DNA of 64,000 nucleotides from Streptomyces sp. CGMCC 4.7035 (GCF_031583065.1 NZ_CP134053.1:5311001-5375000); one strand, 5' to 3'; counted from the first letter of the stretch, positions 27,496 through 36,296 are shown. The notes: generated by a model not told the origin, from the letters alone. Made by a program: numbers and translations.

Positions 27496-28200
27496 ATGCG
27501 CCATGGTGTCGTCGTCGCCCTCGTCTCCGCCTCCCTCCTCCTGCTCGGTGCCGCGCCGGACCCGACCGAGGACTCCCCACTGCCCGAGCGGATGGCGGAC
27601 ACCGGCGGCGGCACCCAGCTGATCACCGCCGAGGCGCCCGGCCCCGACGCCACGTCCGGGACGGTCACCTGGTGGGACCGGCGTGACGGGCACTGGTCGA
27701 AGGCCGGCTCCGCGCCGGCCCGCTTCGGCGCGAACGGTCTGGTCGAGGGCGCCTCGCGGACGCAGGGCACGAACACGACTCCGACGGGCCTGTACGACCT
27801 GCCGTACGCGTTCGGCATCCAGCCCCCGCCCACGGGTACGACGGCGGCGTACCGCCGGGTGCACCAGGACTCCTGGTGGTGCGAGGACAGCGTGTCGCGC
27901 TCTTACAACCGCTGGACGCAACCGCTCCCGGCCGACTGCCGTGCCTCCGAGTCGGAGCACCTGATCACGTACGACCCGCAGTACGCGTACGCGTTCGTGA
28001 TCGGCTTCAACTACGACGAGCCTGTGCCCGGACGCGGCGCCGGCATTTTCCTGCATGTCAACGGGCGTGGGGCGACAGCCGGTTGTGTCTCCGTGCCGGA
28101 GGATGCGATGCGGCGGATTCTGGCGTGGGCCGAGCCGGGGCGGCGGCCGCATATTGCGATCGGGACGGCCAAGGGGGCCACGGCCATCACCCGGTATTGA
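27496..28200 (+). CDS. L,D-transpeptidase-like secreted protein
   Basis: The 234-residue protein has a short signal peptide (VVVALVSASLLLLGAAP). Its C-terminal half is a YkuD-like catalytic domain: GTNTTPTGLYDLPYAFG (usual TPTG strand) and HVNGRGATAGCVSVP, with the catalytic Cys in the family's H..[ST]xGC pattern. It may cross-link peptidoglycan, or belong to the related carboxypeptidase-like group common in actinobacteria. It lies directly after the flavin-protein gene and is convergent with the histidine kinase. Confidence 0.82.
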   Translation: MRHGVVVALVSASLLLLGAAPDPTEDSPLPERMADTGGGTQLITAEAPGPDATSGTVTWWDRRDGHWSKAGSAPARFGANGLVEGASRTQGTNTTPTGLYDLPYAFGIQPPPTGTTAAYRRVHQDSWWCEDSVSRSYNRWTQPLPADCRASESEHLITYDPQYAYAFVIGFNYDEPVPGRGAGIFLHVNGRGATAGCVSVPEDAMRRILAWAEPGRRPHIAIGTAKGATAITRY

Positions 28201-28214
28201 GCGAAGGGGCGCTC

Positions 28215-29708
28215 TCAGCTGCCCGGTAGCCGCACCGTGAAGGTGGTCGCCCCCGGGCGGCTCTCCAGCTCCACGCTCCCGCCGTGCGCCTCCGTCACCG
28301 CCGCCACGATCGCCAGGCCGAGGCCGGCGCCGCCTCCCTGGCTGTCGGGGCGGCGGCGGTGTTCGGCCCGGGTGAAGCGTTCGAAGACGCCCGGCTGGAT
28401 CTCGTCGGGGACCCCGGGGCCGTCGTCGTGGACCCGGAGGACGGCCGTCGCCCCGTCGGTCTCCAGCGCGACGGTCACCTTCGTGCCCACAGGCGTGTGC
28501 AAACGCGCGTTGGCCAGCAGGTTGGCCAACACCTGGTGGAGCCGGTGCTCATCGCCCGTCACGGTCACCGGCTCCTCGGGCAGCTCCATCGTCCAGCGGT
28601 GACCGGGACCGGCGGCGCGCGCGTCCGTCACCGCGTCCAGGACCAGGCGGGTGACGTCGACGGGGCGCCGCTCCAGCGGACGGCCCGCGTCCAGGCGGGC
28701 CAGCAGCAGCAGATCGTCGACCATCTCGCCCATGCGCCCGGACTCCGCGGCGATCCGCTCCAGGGCGCGGGTCACCTCCGGCGGCACCGGACCCGGGTGC
28801 AGCAGCGCCAGCTCGGCGTGGCCGCGGACCGAGGCGACCGGTGTGCGCAGCTCATGACTGGCGTCGGCGGCGAAGCTGCGCAGCCGCTCCTCGCTGGCGT
28901 GCCGCTTGGTGAGGGCGTCCTCGACATGGCCGAGCATGCGGTTGAAGGCGGTGGCGACCCGGCCCACCTCGCCGCGCGGGTCGGACTCGGGGGCACGCGG
29001 CGGCAGCGCCACCTCGCCGCTGGCGAGCGGGAGTTCACTGACCCGGGTGGCGGTCGCGGCGACCCGGCTCAGCGGCCGCAGCGACCAGCGCACCCAGAAC
29101 GCACCCGCGACGCCGGTGATGGCGAGGGCCGCGCCGAAGACGATCGTGGCGACCAGTTCCAGGCGGTGCACCGTCGCCTCCACCGGCTCCAGCGGCAGTC
29201 CGGTGATCAGCACGTCAGCGTCCCGCCCCTCGGTCGCCATCAGGCGGTATTCGCCGAGGGACGACAGGCAGACACTGTGCCCCTGGCCGTCGACGGGCAC
29301 CGCCGCGAGCCTCCGCTTGTCCCGGGCGGTCAGCGGGGCGTTCAGACCGGTGCTGTCGTTGCCGGGGCGCACCACGGCCGCGTTGGTCACGGATGCCCCG
29401 AGCAGCCGGGCGCCGAAGGTGCCGGCGGACTGTTTGCGGGTGTCGCCGTGCTCGTCGCCGTCGTGGTCCGAGGGTTTGAGGCCGGCTTCCAGGCTCGCCG
29501 GGAACCGCGGGCCCGCGTCGTGCAGTTGCTGGTCCAGCCGGCCGAGAAGGAAGCCGTCCAGCTCGACCACGGCGGCCACTCCGACCGCGGCACAGCTGAG
29601 CGCGAGCAGCACGACGAGCCCGGCGGTGAGCCGGGCCCGCAGGGTGCGCGGCCGGGGCAGGCGCCGCATCCATCGCACCGCTCCCCGCAGTCGCACCGCT
29701 CGCCGCAT
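28215..29708 (-). CDS. Sensor histidine kinase next to the flavoprotein operon
   Basis: The 497-residue kinase starts at ATG 29708, eight bases after the response-regulator stop and with a GAGG site inside the junction. It has a transmembrane segment near 27-47, an extracytosolic region of about 150 residues, a second transmembrane segment, HAMP, HisKA with DASHELRTPVASVRGH (His285) and a HATPase domain (NLLANARLHTP, DDGPGVPDE, GGAGLGLAIV). It phosphorylates the regulator encoded just upstream. The signal is unknown; the sensor region faces outside, where the FMN proteins act. Confidence 0.93.
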   Translation of the reverse strand: MRRAVRLRGAVRWMRRLPRPRTLRARLTAGLVVLLALSCAAVGVAAVVELDGFLLGRLDQQLHDAGPRFPASLEAGLKPSDHDGDEHGDTRKQSAGTFGARLLGASVTNAAVVRPGNDSTGLNAPLTARDKRRLAAVPVDGQGHSVCLSSLGEYRLMATEGRDADVLITGLPLEPVEATVHRLELVATIVFGAALAITGVAGAFWVRWSLRPLSRVAATATRVSELPLASGEVALPPRAPESDPRGEVGRVATAFNRMLGHVEDALTKRHASEERLRSFAADASHELRTPVASVRGHAELALLHPGPVPPEVTRALERIAAESGRMGEMVDDLLLLARLDAGRPLERRPVDVTRLVLDAVTDARAAGPGHRWTMELPEEPVTVTGDEHRLHQVLANLLANARLHTPVGTKVTVALETDGATAVLRVHDDGPGVPDEIQPGVFERFTRAEHRRRPDSQGGGAGLGLAIVAAVTEAHGGSVELESRPGATTFTVRLPGS

Positions 29709-29716
29709 TCCCGGCC

Positions 29717-30457
29717 TCACCGGACCACCGGCTTGAGCACGTATCCGGCCCCGCGCACGGTGTGGATCATGGGCTCGCGGCCCGCGTCCACCTTCTTGCG
29801 CAGGTAGGAGATGTACAGCTCGACGACATGCGCCTGGCCGCCGAAGTCGTACGACCACACCCGGTCGAGTATCTGTGCCTTGCTGAGCACACGGCGCGGG
29901 TTGCGCATGAGGAAGCGAAGCAGTTCGAACTCGGTGGGCGACAGGTCGATCAGCTCGCCGGCCCGGGTCACCTCGCGGGCGTCCTCGTCCATGACCAGGT
30001 CGCCGACGGTCAGCCGGGGGCCCTCCTCCAGTTGCCGGGCCATGCCCGCGCGGCGCAGCAGTCCGCGCAGCCGGGCGACGACCTCCTCCAGGCTGAACGG
30101 CTTGGTCACATAGTCGTCGCCCCCCGCCGTGATCCCGGCGATACGGTCCTCGACGGCGTCCCGCGCGGTGAGGAAGAGCACACAGACATCGGACTTCACG
30201 GTGTGCAGGGAGCGCAGCACCGCGAAGCCGTCGGTGTCCGGGAGCATCACGTCCAGGACGACGGCGTCGGGCATCAGGTCGCGGGCCTCGGCGACGGCCG
30301 TGGCACCGTCACCCGCCGTGCGCACCTGCCAGCCCTCGTAGCGCAGGGCCCCGGACAGCACCTCCGCGAGGTCCGGATCGTCGTCGACGACGAGGACGCG
30401 CAGGGGCGTGCCGTCGGGGCGGGCGAGGGCGGGGCGGCCGGAGCGTGGTGTGTTCAT
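29717..30457 (-). CDS. OmpR/PhoB-family response regulator
   Basis: The 246-residue regulator from ATG 30457 has a receiver domain with VLVVDDDPDL, the phosphorylated Asp69 in VVLDVMLPD and Lys119 in DDYVTKPF. The winged-helix DNA-binding domain follows (LSPTEFELLRFLMRNPRRVLSKAQILDRVW, HVVELYISYLRKKVD). It is the first gene of the two-component operon, divergent from the ferric-reductase/FMN/ApbE operon. TGAG repeats with about 11-bp spacing in the shared upstream region suggest it binds there. A GTG at 30490 is an alternative start. Confidence 0.93.
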   Translation of the reverse strand: MNTPRSGRPALARPDGTPLRVLVVDDDPDLAEVLSGALRYEGWQVRTAGDGATAVAEARDLMPDAVVLDVMLPDTDGFAVLRSLHTVKSDVCVLFLTARDAVEDRIAGITAGGDDYVTKPFSLEEVVARLRGLLRRAGMARQLEEGPRLTVGDLVMDEDAREVTRAGELIDLSPTEFELLRFLMRNPRRVLSKAQILDRVWSYDFGGQAHVVELYISYLRKKVDAGREPMIHTVRGAGYVLKPVVR

Positions 30458-30510
30458 CGCGCCTACCAGGATCACCCCTCGGGGGAGCACCGGGCGACAC
30501 CGGTCCCTCT

Positions 30511-30572
30511 GAGTTCGCTATGAGTGCCCGGGTGAGTTCCCTGTGAGTGCCCGGGGCCCACACCGCGAGTGC
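30511..30572 (+). promoter_or_regulatory. GAGTTC/GAGTGC direct-repeat array
   Basis: GAGTTC at 30511, GAGTGC at 30522, GAGTTC at 30534, GAGTGC at 30545 and GAGTGC at 30567 are spaced 11, 12, 11 and 22 bp, mostly preceded by T. Direct repeats at a helical turn are typical sites for OmpR/PhoB-type regulators. They lie between the response regulator and the divergent operon. Confidence 0.6.
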
Positions 30573-30600
30573 CCTGCGCAGGGCCGTCCCGCCCCGTCTT

Positions 30601-30638
30601 CTTCAGAACCGGCTCAGGTTCCTCAGAGCAGTCTCAGA
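30601..30638 (-). promoter_or_regulatory. Second TGAG-repeat array, opposite strand
   Basis: CTTCAG at 30601 and CTCAG at 30613, 30622 and 30633 read CTGAA/CTGAG on the minus strand at 9-11 bp spacing. This mirrors the array at 30511-30572, and lies nearer the start of the plus-strand operon (30694), where its -35 would be expected. Confidence 0.5.
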
Positions 30639-30693
30639 GGTTCCCCCCGCACAGTTGCGTCCTCCGCGTCCTCGACGCCGAAAGGAACCGATC

Positions 30694-32043
30694 ATGACCA
30701 CGGTGTACCAGCAGCAGGCGCCGCCCTTGCCGCCGATCGTCAGGCGCTCTCCGGCAGGCCCGCTGCTGACCCTCCTGTGGGCCGGGGCGGCCGCCGTCGT
30801 AGCCCTGTGGTGGCAGGACACCGGCTCGGTGGTGGGCACGGCCGGCTGGCTGCTCGGGGCCGGGCGGATCGCCGGGCTGCTGAGCGGGTACTCCTGCGCC
30901 GTCCTCGTCGGCCTGATGGCCCGCGTGCCGCTCCTGGAGCGGCGGATCGGCTCGGACCGGGTGTCCCGGTGGCACGCGACGGCCGGGCGGTACACGGTCT
31001 GCCTGCTGGTCGCGCACATCGTGCTGGTCCTGACGGCGTACGCCGCCCAGGACCACGCCTCGATCGTCCACGAGACGGTCAACGTGGTCCTGCACTACCC
31101 GGAGATGCTCAAGGCCACCATCGGCACGATCATCCTGTTCGCCGTCGGGATCACCTCGATGCGTGCCGTCCGGCGCCGGGTCAGCCACGAGTTCTGGTAC
31201 TACGTGCACCTCCTGACGTACGCCGCGATCTTCCTGGCGTTCGGCCACCAGTTGGCGCTGGGCGCGGAGTTCACCGGGAACGCGGTCGCGACGGGCCTCT
31301 GGTACGCGCTGTACCTGGGCGTGGCGGCCCTGGTGGTGTGGTTCCGGATCCTCGCCCCGGTGCGGCTCAACATGCGGCACAAGGTGCGGGTGGAGTCGGT
31401 GTACCAGGAGGCGCCGGGTGTGTGGTCCGTCGTCGTCCGCGGCCGGAACCTGGACCGGATGGGCGCCGAGCCGGGGCAGTTCTTCCGCTGGCGGTTCCTC
31501 ACCGACGGGATGCGGTGGACGTCCACGCCGTACTCCCTGTCGGCGCCGCCCCGCCCCGACCAGATGCGCATCACGATCAAGTCGCTCGGCGACCACAGCG
31601 CGTCCGTGCCCCTGCTGCGGCCGGGCACCCGGGTGTGGGCGGAGGGCCCGTACGGGGCGCTGACCGCCGACCGGCGGACCACGAACCGGGCACTGCTGAT
31701 CGCGGGCGGCGTCGGAGTCACCCCGCTGCGTGCCCTGTTCGAGACACTGCCGGGCGAGGTGACGCTGCTGTACCGGGCGCGTACGGCCGAGGAACTGGCA
31801 CTGGGCGCCGAGCTGGAGGCCATAGCCCGCTGGCGCGGCGCCCGGGTGGTGTACCTCCTCAACGACGAGGACGGCTCCCGCCCGCGCCTCACGCCCGGCC
31901 GGCTGCACTCCGCCGTGCCCGACCTGGCCGACCACGACGTCTTCCTGTGCGGACCGCCCGGATTCGCCGAGGACATGTACGAGGCACTGCGCGCGGCCGG
32001 GGTCCCCGACCGCCGTATCCACCACGAGTCGTTCGAGCTGTGA
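30694..32043 (+). CDS. Ferric-reductase-like transmembrane flavoprotein, first copy
   Basis: The 449-residue protein starts at ATG 30694 with AAAGGAACC upstream. About six hydrophobic segments carry the histidines expected to bind haem (SRWHATAGRY, LLVAHIVLVL, YVHLLTYAA, FGHQLA). The C-terminal half (from about 225) is an FAD/NAD(P)H reductase: TPYSLSAPP for flavin, LLIAGGVGVTPLRAL for the nucleotide and DVFLCGPPGF near the end. It should move electrons from cytosolic NAD(P)H across the membrane. It is the first gene of the five-gene operon; the next gene begins seven bases on. Confidence 0.9.
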   Translation: MTTVYQQQAPPLPPIVRRSPAGPLLTLLWAGAAAVVALWWQDTGSVVGTAGWLLGAGRIAGLLSGYSCAVLVGLMARVPLLERRIGSDRVSRWHATAGRYTVCLLVAHIVLVLTAYAAQDHASIVHETVNVVLHYPEMLKATIGTIILFAVGITSMRAVRRRVSHEFWYYVHLLTYAAIFLAFGHQLALGAEFTGNAVATGLWYALYLGVAALVVWFRILAPVRLNMRHKVRVESVYQEAPGVWSVVVRGRNLDRMGAEPGQFFRWRFLTDGMRWTSTPYSLSAPPRPDQMRITIKSLGDHSASVPLLRPGTRVWAEGPYGALTADRRTTNRALLIAGGVGVTPLRALFETLPGEVTLLYRARTAEELALGAELEAIARWRGARVVYLLNDEDGSRPRLTPGRLHSAVPDLADHDVFLCGPPGFAEDMYEALRAAGVPDRRIHHESFEL

Positions 32044-32050
32044 GGCCGTC

Positions 32051-32572
32051 ATGCACGCGTTGAAGAGGAAGAGCCCGCTGCGCCGCGTCGTACTGGCGAG
32101 CGCCGCCACCGTCTCCGGAATGGTGCTGCTGCTGTCGCTGAAGCCGCACACGACACCCACGATCGACGTGGGCGCGCCCGTCCCGTCGAGCAGTTCGAGC
32201 GCGTCGAGCGGCTCCAGCGGGTCGTCCGCGGGAGCCGGCGGATCCAGCGGTTCGAACGGGTCCAGCGGGTCCAGCGGATCGAGCAAGTCCACCGGCACCA
32301 AGACCGTCACGGGAGACTCGGTCCAGACCCGATGGGGCCCCGTCCAGGTCCGTGTCACGGTGAGCAGCGGCAGGATCACCGACGTCACGGCGGTCGAGTA
32401 CCCGCAGGAGAATCCGAGGGACCAGGAGATCAACAGCTACGCCATCCCGCAGCTGACCCGGGAGGCGCTGGCCGCGCAGAGCGCGTCCATCGACACGGTC
32501 TCCGGCGCCACCTACACCAGTGACGGTTACCGCCAGTCGCTCCAGTCGGCCCTGGACTCGGCAGAGCTTTGA
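32051..32572 (+). CDS. Exported FMN-binding-domain protein with one flavinylation motif
   Basis: The 173-residue protein has a membrane signal/anchor (VVLASAATVSGMVLLLSL). A Ser/Gly-rich linker follows (about 45-82), then an FMN-binding domain (about 85-172). IDTVSGATYTSDGY carries the SGAT motif, whose Thr154 is the expected attachment point for FMN, as in NqrC. ApbE, encoded at the end of the operon, would attach it. It probably receives electrons from the preceding reductase outside the membrane. Confidence 0.88.
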   Translation: MHALKRKSPLRRVVLASAATVSGMVLLLSLKPHTTPTIDVGAPVPSSSSSASSGSSGSSAGAGGSSGSNGSSGSSGSSKSTGTKTVTGDSVQTRWGPVQVRVTVSSGRITDVTAVEYPQENPRDQEINSYAIPQLTREALAAQSASIDTVSGATYTSDGYRQSLQSALDSAEL

Positions 32573-32654
32573 ACACCGGGCAGTTCTCCCACGTACCTCT
32601 GGGCCAAGGGGGCCACTGGCCTCACCCGTCCCATGGAGGATCACGGAGGAGACC

Positions 32655-34034
32655 GTGTCCACGATCGCCGGTGGCCGCGCCGCGCGGCGCCAGACGATGC
32701 GCGCCATCCGCCCACGCCGCTCCCCTGCCGTCCCGCTGCTGGTCGCGGTCTGGGCGGGCGCGGCGGGCGTCGTCTGGCTGTGGTGGATGAACACCCCGTC
32801 CATCGCCGACAACAACAGCAGAATCCTCAACGCGGGGCGGATCACCGGCCTCTTGGCCGGCTATCTGATGGCGCTGGTCGTGCTCCAGATGGCGCGGGTG
32901 CCCGCGCTGGAGCGCCGGGTCGGCTCCGACCGGGTGGCACGCTGGCACGCGATGAGCGGCCGGTACACCATCTGTCTGGTCCTCGCCCACCTCTTCCTGA
33001 CCATGTGGGGCTACGCGGCCCAGGCAGGCAAGGGGCTCGGCGGAATCGTGCAGCAGACCATCGATTCGATCAACCAGCTGCCGGACGTGGGCAAGGCCAC
33101 CATCGGTACGGGTCTGCTGGTGCTCATCGGGCTGATCTCGATCGGCCCGATCCGCCGCAGGATCTCGTACGACCTCTGGTACCACGTCCATCTGCTCACC
33201 TACGCGGCCACCTACCTGTCGTTCTGGCACCAACTGTCGACCGGCAACGAGTTCGCCGCCCAGCCGGAGGCGAAGACCGCCTGGTACGCGCTGTACGGAT
33301 CGGTGACCGCGCTGGTGATCTGGTACCGGATCCTCACGCCGATCCGGCTGAACCTGCGGCACAGGCTTCGGGTCGAGGCGGTCATCGAGGAGACCCCCGG
33401 GGTCGTCTCGGTGCTGATGAGCGGACGCAAGCTGCACCGGATGGGCGCGGCGGCCGGGCAGTTCTTCCGCTGGCGGTTCCTCGCACCCGGTATGCGGTTC
33501 AGTTCGCACCCGTACTCGCTGTCGGCGGCGCCCCGCCCCAACATGCTCCGCATCACGGTGAAGGCGATCGGCGACCACAGCTCCGCGCTGCGTGACCTGG
33601 AGCCCGGCACCCGGGTGTGGGCGGAGGGCCCGTACGGGGCGCTGACCGCCGACCGGCGCAGCCGCGGCAAGGTGCTGCTGGTGGCCGGCGGCGTCGGCAT
33701 CACGCCGATGCGGGCGCTGTTCGAGACGCTGCCCGGCGCCCCCGGCGACCTGACCCTCCTCTACCGGGCCAACACCACCCAGGACCTGGCCCTGTGGGAT
33801 GAGCTCGCCCAGATCGCCGAGGAGCGCGGCGCCCGGTTGATGTACGCGGTCAACAGCCCGGAGGGGGAGCGCCCGGACATCTCGGCGGACACCCTGCGCC
33901 GGAAGCTGCCGGACATCGACAGCCACGACGTCTTCATGTGCGGACCGCCCGGCTTCGCGCAGCAGGTGTACGAAGCACTGCGCGGCGCGGGGGTCCCCGC
34001 CCGCCGCATCCATCACGAGTCGTTCGAGATGTGA
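32655..34034 (+). CDS. Ferric-reductase-like transmembrane flavoprotein, second copy
   Basis: The 459-residue paralogue of the first reductase starts at GTG 32655 after GGAGGAGACC. It keeps the membrane histidines (ARWHAMSGRY, LVLAHLFLTM, YHVHLLTYAA, FWHQLS) and the FAD/NAD(P)H parts (HPYSLSAAPR, VLLVAGGVGITPMRAL, DVFMCGPPGF). The two are alike along their whole length, including the identical ending HHESFE, so the reductase-FMN pair was duplicated as a unit. Both copies look intact, which suggests different partners or potentials rather than decay. Confidence 0.9.
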   Translation: MSTIAGGRAARRQTMRAIRPRRSPAVPLLVAVWAGAAGVVWLWWMNTPSIADNNSRILNAGRITGLLAGYLMALVVLQMARVPALERRVGSDRVARWHAMSGRYTICLVLAHLFLTMWGYAAQAGKGLGGIVQQTIDSINQLPDVGKATIGTGLLVLIGLISIGPIRRRISYDLWYHVHLLTYAATYLSFWHQLSTGNEFAAQPEAKTAWYALYGSVTALVIWYRILTPIRLNLRHRLRVEAVIEETPGVVSVLMSGRKLHRMGAAAGQFFRWRFLAPGMRFSSHPYSLSAAPRPNMLRITVKAIGDHSSALRDLEPGTRVWAEGPYGALTADRRSRGKVLLVAGGVGITPMRALFETLPGAPGDLTLLYRANTTQDLALWDELAQIAEERGARLMYAVNSPEGERPDISADTLRRKLPDIDSHDVFMCGPPGFAQQVYEALRGAGVPARRIHHESFEM

Positions 34035-34062
34035 GCGACGGGAAATCAGGAGCTCAGGAACG

Positions 34063-34896
34063 ATGAGGAAGAGCCACCCCATTCGGCGTGCCGTGCTCGT
34101 CGGCGCCGCCACCGTGTCCGGGATCGTGCTGCTGCTGTCGCTGAAGCCGGCCACGGATCCGGGCTCGGCGCAGGCGGCGGGCGGAGCCGCACCGCAGCAG
34201 GGCACGGCGGTCCAGGAGCAGCCGCAGGGCGGCAGTGCGCAGCAGACGGGCGCGCAGTCCGTCACCGGTGACGTGGCCCGGACGCAGTACGGCAATGTGC
34301 AGGTCCGCCTCACCGTCAGCGGCGGGAAGATCACCAAGGCCGAGGCCGTGCAGGCGCCCAAGGGCGGGCTCAGCGACCAGAAAACCGCCATGGCCGTACC
34401 CAAGCTCAACCAGGAGGCCGTCGCCGCGCAGAGCGCGCAGATCGACGCGGTCTCGGGCGCCACGTACACGAGCGGCGGGTACAAGCAGTCCCTGCAATCG
34501 GCGATCGACAAGGCGAAGGCCGCGTCCGGCGGCAGCGGCTCGTCCGGGTCGGCCGGCGGTTCCGGATCGTCGGGGTCATCGGGGTCATCGGGGTCGTCGG
34601 GGTCGTCGGGGTCGTCGGCCCAGGCGCGAACGGTCACGGGTAACGTGGCACAGACCCAGTACGGCAACGTCCAGGTCCGCCTCACCCTCAGCGGCGACAA
34701 GATCACCAAGGCCGAGGCCGTCCAGGCGCCGAAGGGCGGGGTCAGCGACCAGAAGACCGCCCTGGCCATCCCCAAGCTCAACCAGGAGGCGGTGAGCGCG
34801 CAGAGTGCGAACATCGACGCGGTCTCCGGCGCGACCTATACCAGCGCCGGGTACAAGCAATCCCTGCAATCGGCCCTCGACAAGGCCGGTGGCTGA
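34063..34896 (+). CDS. Exported protein with two FMN-binding domains
   Basis: The 277-residue protein has a membrane signal/anchor (VLVGAATVSGIVLLLSL) and two FMN-binding domains (about 65-150 and 189-275), each with VSGATYTS (Thr134 and Thr258 expected to carry FMN). A Gly/Ser linker encoded by 9-bp repeats separates them. The two domains are nearly identical to each other, so the second arose by recent internal duplication. Two flavins in one chain could form a short electron wire. Its stop is directly followed by the apbE start. Confidence 0.88.
   Translation: MRKSHPIRRAVLVGAATVSGIVLLLSLKPATDPGSAQAAGGAAPQQGTAVQEQPQGGSAQQTGAQSVTGDVARTQYGNVQVRLTVSGGKITKAEAVQAPKGGLSDQKTAMAVPKLNQEAVAAQSAQIDAVSGATYTSGGYKQSLQSAIDKAKAASGGSGSSGSAGGSGSSGSSGSSGSSGSSGSSAQARTVTGNVAQTQYGNVQVRLTLSGDKITKAEAVQAPKGGVSDQKTALAIPKLNQEAVSAQSANIDAVSGATYTSAGYKQSLQSALDKAGG
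34567..34618 (+). repeat. 9-bp tandem repeat coding for the Gly/Ser linker
   Basis: Five units of TCRTCGGGG in tandem (the third base being A or G) keep the frame and encode SSG units. Length changes here would alter only the spacing between the two FMN domains. Confidence 0.85.
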
Positions 34897-35697
34897 ATGG
34901 CCGATCAGATGACCGATCCCGTCGAGGCACCGCCCGCGCTGCGCCACGCGGAGGAGGTGATGGGCACCGTCTTCTCCTTCGACGTGCGCGGTGGCGAGCC
35001 CGTGGCCGTCCAGGCCGCGCTGGAAGAGTCGATCGCCGCGCTCCACCGCGTGGACGAGGTGTTCAGCACCTACCGGGAGCACAGCCAGATCTCGCGGCTC
35101 GCCCGCGGTGAGCTGACCGTCGAGGACTGCGACCCGGAGGTGGCCGAGGTGCTCGGTCTGGGCGCGCAGGTGGAACGGCTGAGCGACGGCTGGTTCAGCA
35201 CGCGCTACCAGGGGCGCGTCGACCCGACCGGGATCGTGAAGGGCTGGGCGGTCGAACGGGCGGCCCGGCACCTGGCGGCGGCCGGCGCGAGCGGAGTGAG
35301 CGTCAACGGCGGCGGGGACGTGCAGATGTACGGCGTACCCGGGCCGCACCGCCCCTGGCGGGTCGGTGTGTCGGATCCGCTGCGCCCCGGCGCGCTGGCG
35401 GCGGTGGTCTCCGCGGCCGGTGCCGACGAGCTGGCCGTGGCCACGTCCGGGACGGCGGAGCGCGGCGCGCACATCGTGGACCCGCGCACCGGCCGCTCCG
35501 CGGTGACCGACCTGGTGGCGGTGACCGTGGTGGGTCCCCGGCTGACCTGGGTGGACGCCTGGGCGACGGCGGCCTTCGCGATGGGCTCGCGGGAGGCGCT
35601 GCCCTGGCTGGAGTCCCTGCCGGACGTGGAGGCGCTGCTGATCACGGCGGGCGACGAGGTGCGGTGCACGGGAGGGCTGGCGGCTCGGCTGGGGTGA
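34897..35697 (+). CDS. apbE: FAD:protein FMN transferase (ApbE)
   Basis: The 266-residue protein has the ApbE motifs: MGTVFSFDV at the front, DPTGIVKGWAVERAARHL, SVNGGGDVQMYG, ATSGTAERGAHIVDPRTGR and the metal-site segment TWVDAWATAAFAMG. It transfers FMN from FAD to the Thr of SGAT motifs, three of which are encoded by the two preceding FMN-binding genes. No signal peptide is apparent, unlike many Gram-negative ApbEs, so flavinylation may occur inside before export or on the membrane face. It begins right after the previous stop (TGAATG). Confidence 0.93.
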   Translation: MADQMTDPVEAPPALRHAEEVMGTVFSFDVRGGEPVAVQAALEESIAALHRVDEVFSTYREHSQISRLARGELTVEDCDPEVAEVLGLGAQVERLSDGWFSTRYQGRVDPTGIVKGWAVERAARHLAAAGASGVSVNGGGDVQMYGVPGPHRPWRVGVSDPLRPGALAAVVSAAGADELAVATSGTAERGAHIVDPRTGRSAVTDLVAVTVVGPRLTWVDAWATAAFAMGSREALPWLESLPDVEALLITAGDEVRCTGGLAARLG

Positions 35698-35714
35698 TTC
35701 CGCGCCGCGTACGA

Positions 35715-35754
35715 GGCGGGCGTACCGGTTCCGGTACGCCCGCCCTCCGTTTTT
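35715..35754 (+). terminator. Rho-independent terminator of the FMN/ApbE operon
   Basis: GGCGGGCGTACCGG and its exact complement form a 14-bp stem with a TT loop, followed by CCTCCG and TTTTT. It also lies just past the argR stop on the other strand, so it may serve both directions. Confidence 0.88.
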
Positions 35755-35759
35755 ACGCG

Positions 35760-36296
35760 TCAGTGGTTGTTCTGTGCCAACCGCAGCAGGTGGTCCGCCA
35801 GCGCCTGCCCCCCGCTCGGATCCCGGCTGATCAGCAGGAGCGTGTCGTCGCCCGCGATCGTGCCGAGGATGTCGTGCAGTTCCGCCTGGTCGATGGCCGA
35901 GGCCAGGAACTGGGCCGCGCCCGGCGGCGTACGCAGGACCACGAGGTTGGCGGAGGCCTCCGCGGAGATCAGCAGCTCCTGGGACAGGCGCCGCATCCGC
36001 TCCTCCTTGGCCGACTCGCCCAGCGGTGCGCGCGGGGTGCGGAAGCCGCCCTCGCTCGGGACCGCGTAGATGAGGTCGCCGTCGGTGTTGCGGATCTTCA
36101 CCGCGTTCAGCTCGTCCAGGTCCCGGGAGAGCGTCGCCTGCGTGACGCTCAGCCCGTCGTCGGCGAGGAGCTTCGCCAACTGGCTCTGGGAGCGCACCGG
36201 TTGCCGGTTGAGGATGTCCACGATCCGGCGGTGGCGGGCCGTGCGGGTCTGCGGCACGGAGGGTCCCGCGTTCTCGTGGTCCTGCGCCTGACTCAT
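35760..36296 (-). CDS. argR: Arginine repressor
   Basis: The product is 178 residues from ATG 36296. It has an N-terminal winged helix (about 18-85: [43 protein letters not shown]) and a C-terminal hexamerisation/arginine-binding domain with [19 protein letters not shown]. With arginine bound it represses arg promoters; ARG-box-like sites occur before argC and argG. It is the last gene of the arg operon, starting 7 bp after argD, so the operon makes its own repressor. Confidence 0.96.
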   Translation of the reverse strand: MSQAQDHENAGPSVPQTRTARHRRIVDILNRQPVRSQSQLAKLLADDGLSVTQATLSRDLDELNAVKIRNTDGDLIYAVPSEGGFRTPRAPLGESAKEERMRRLSQELLISAEASANLVVLRTPPGAAQFLASAIDQAELHDILGTIAGDDTLLLISRDPSGGQALADHLLRLAQNNH

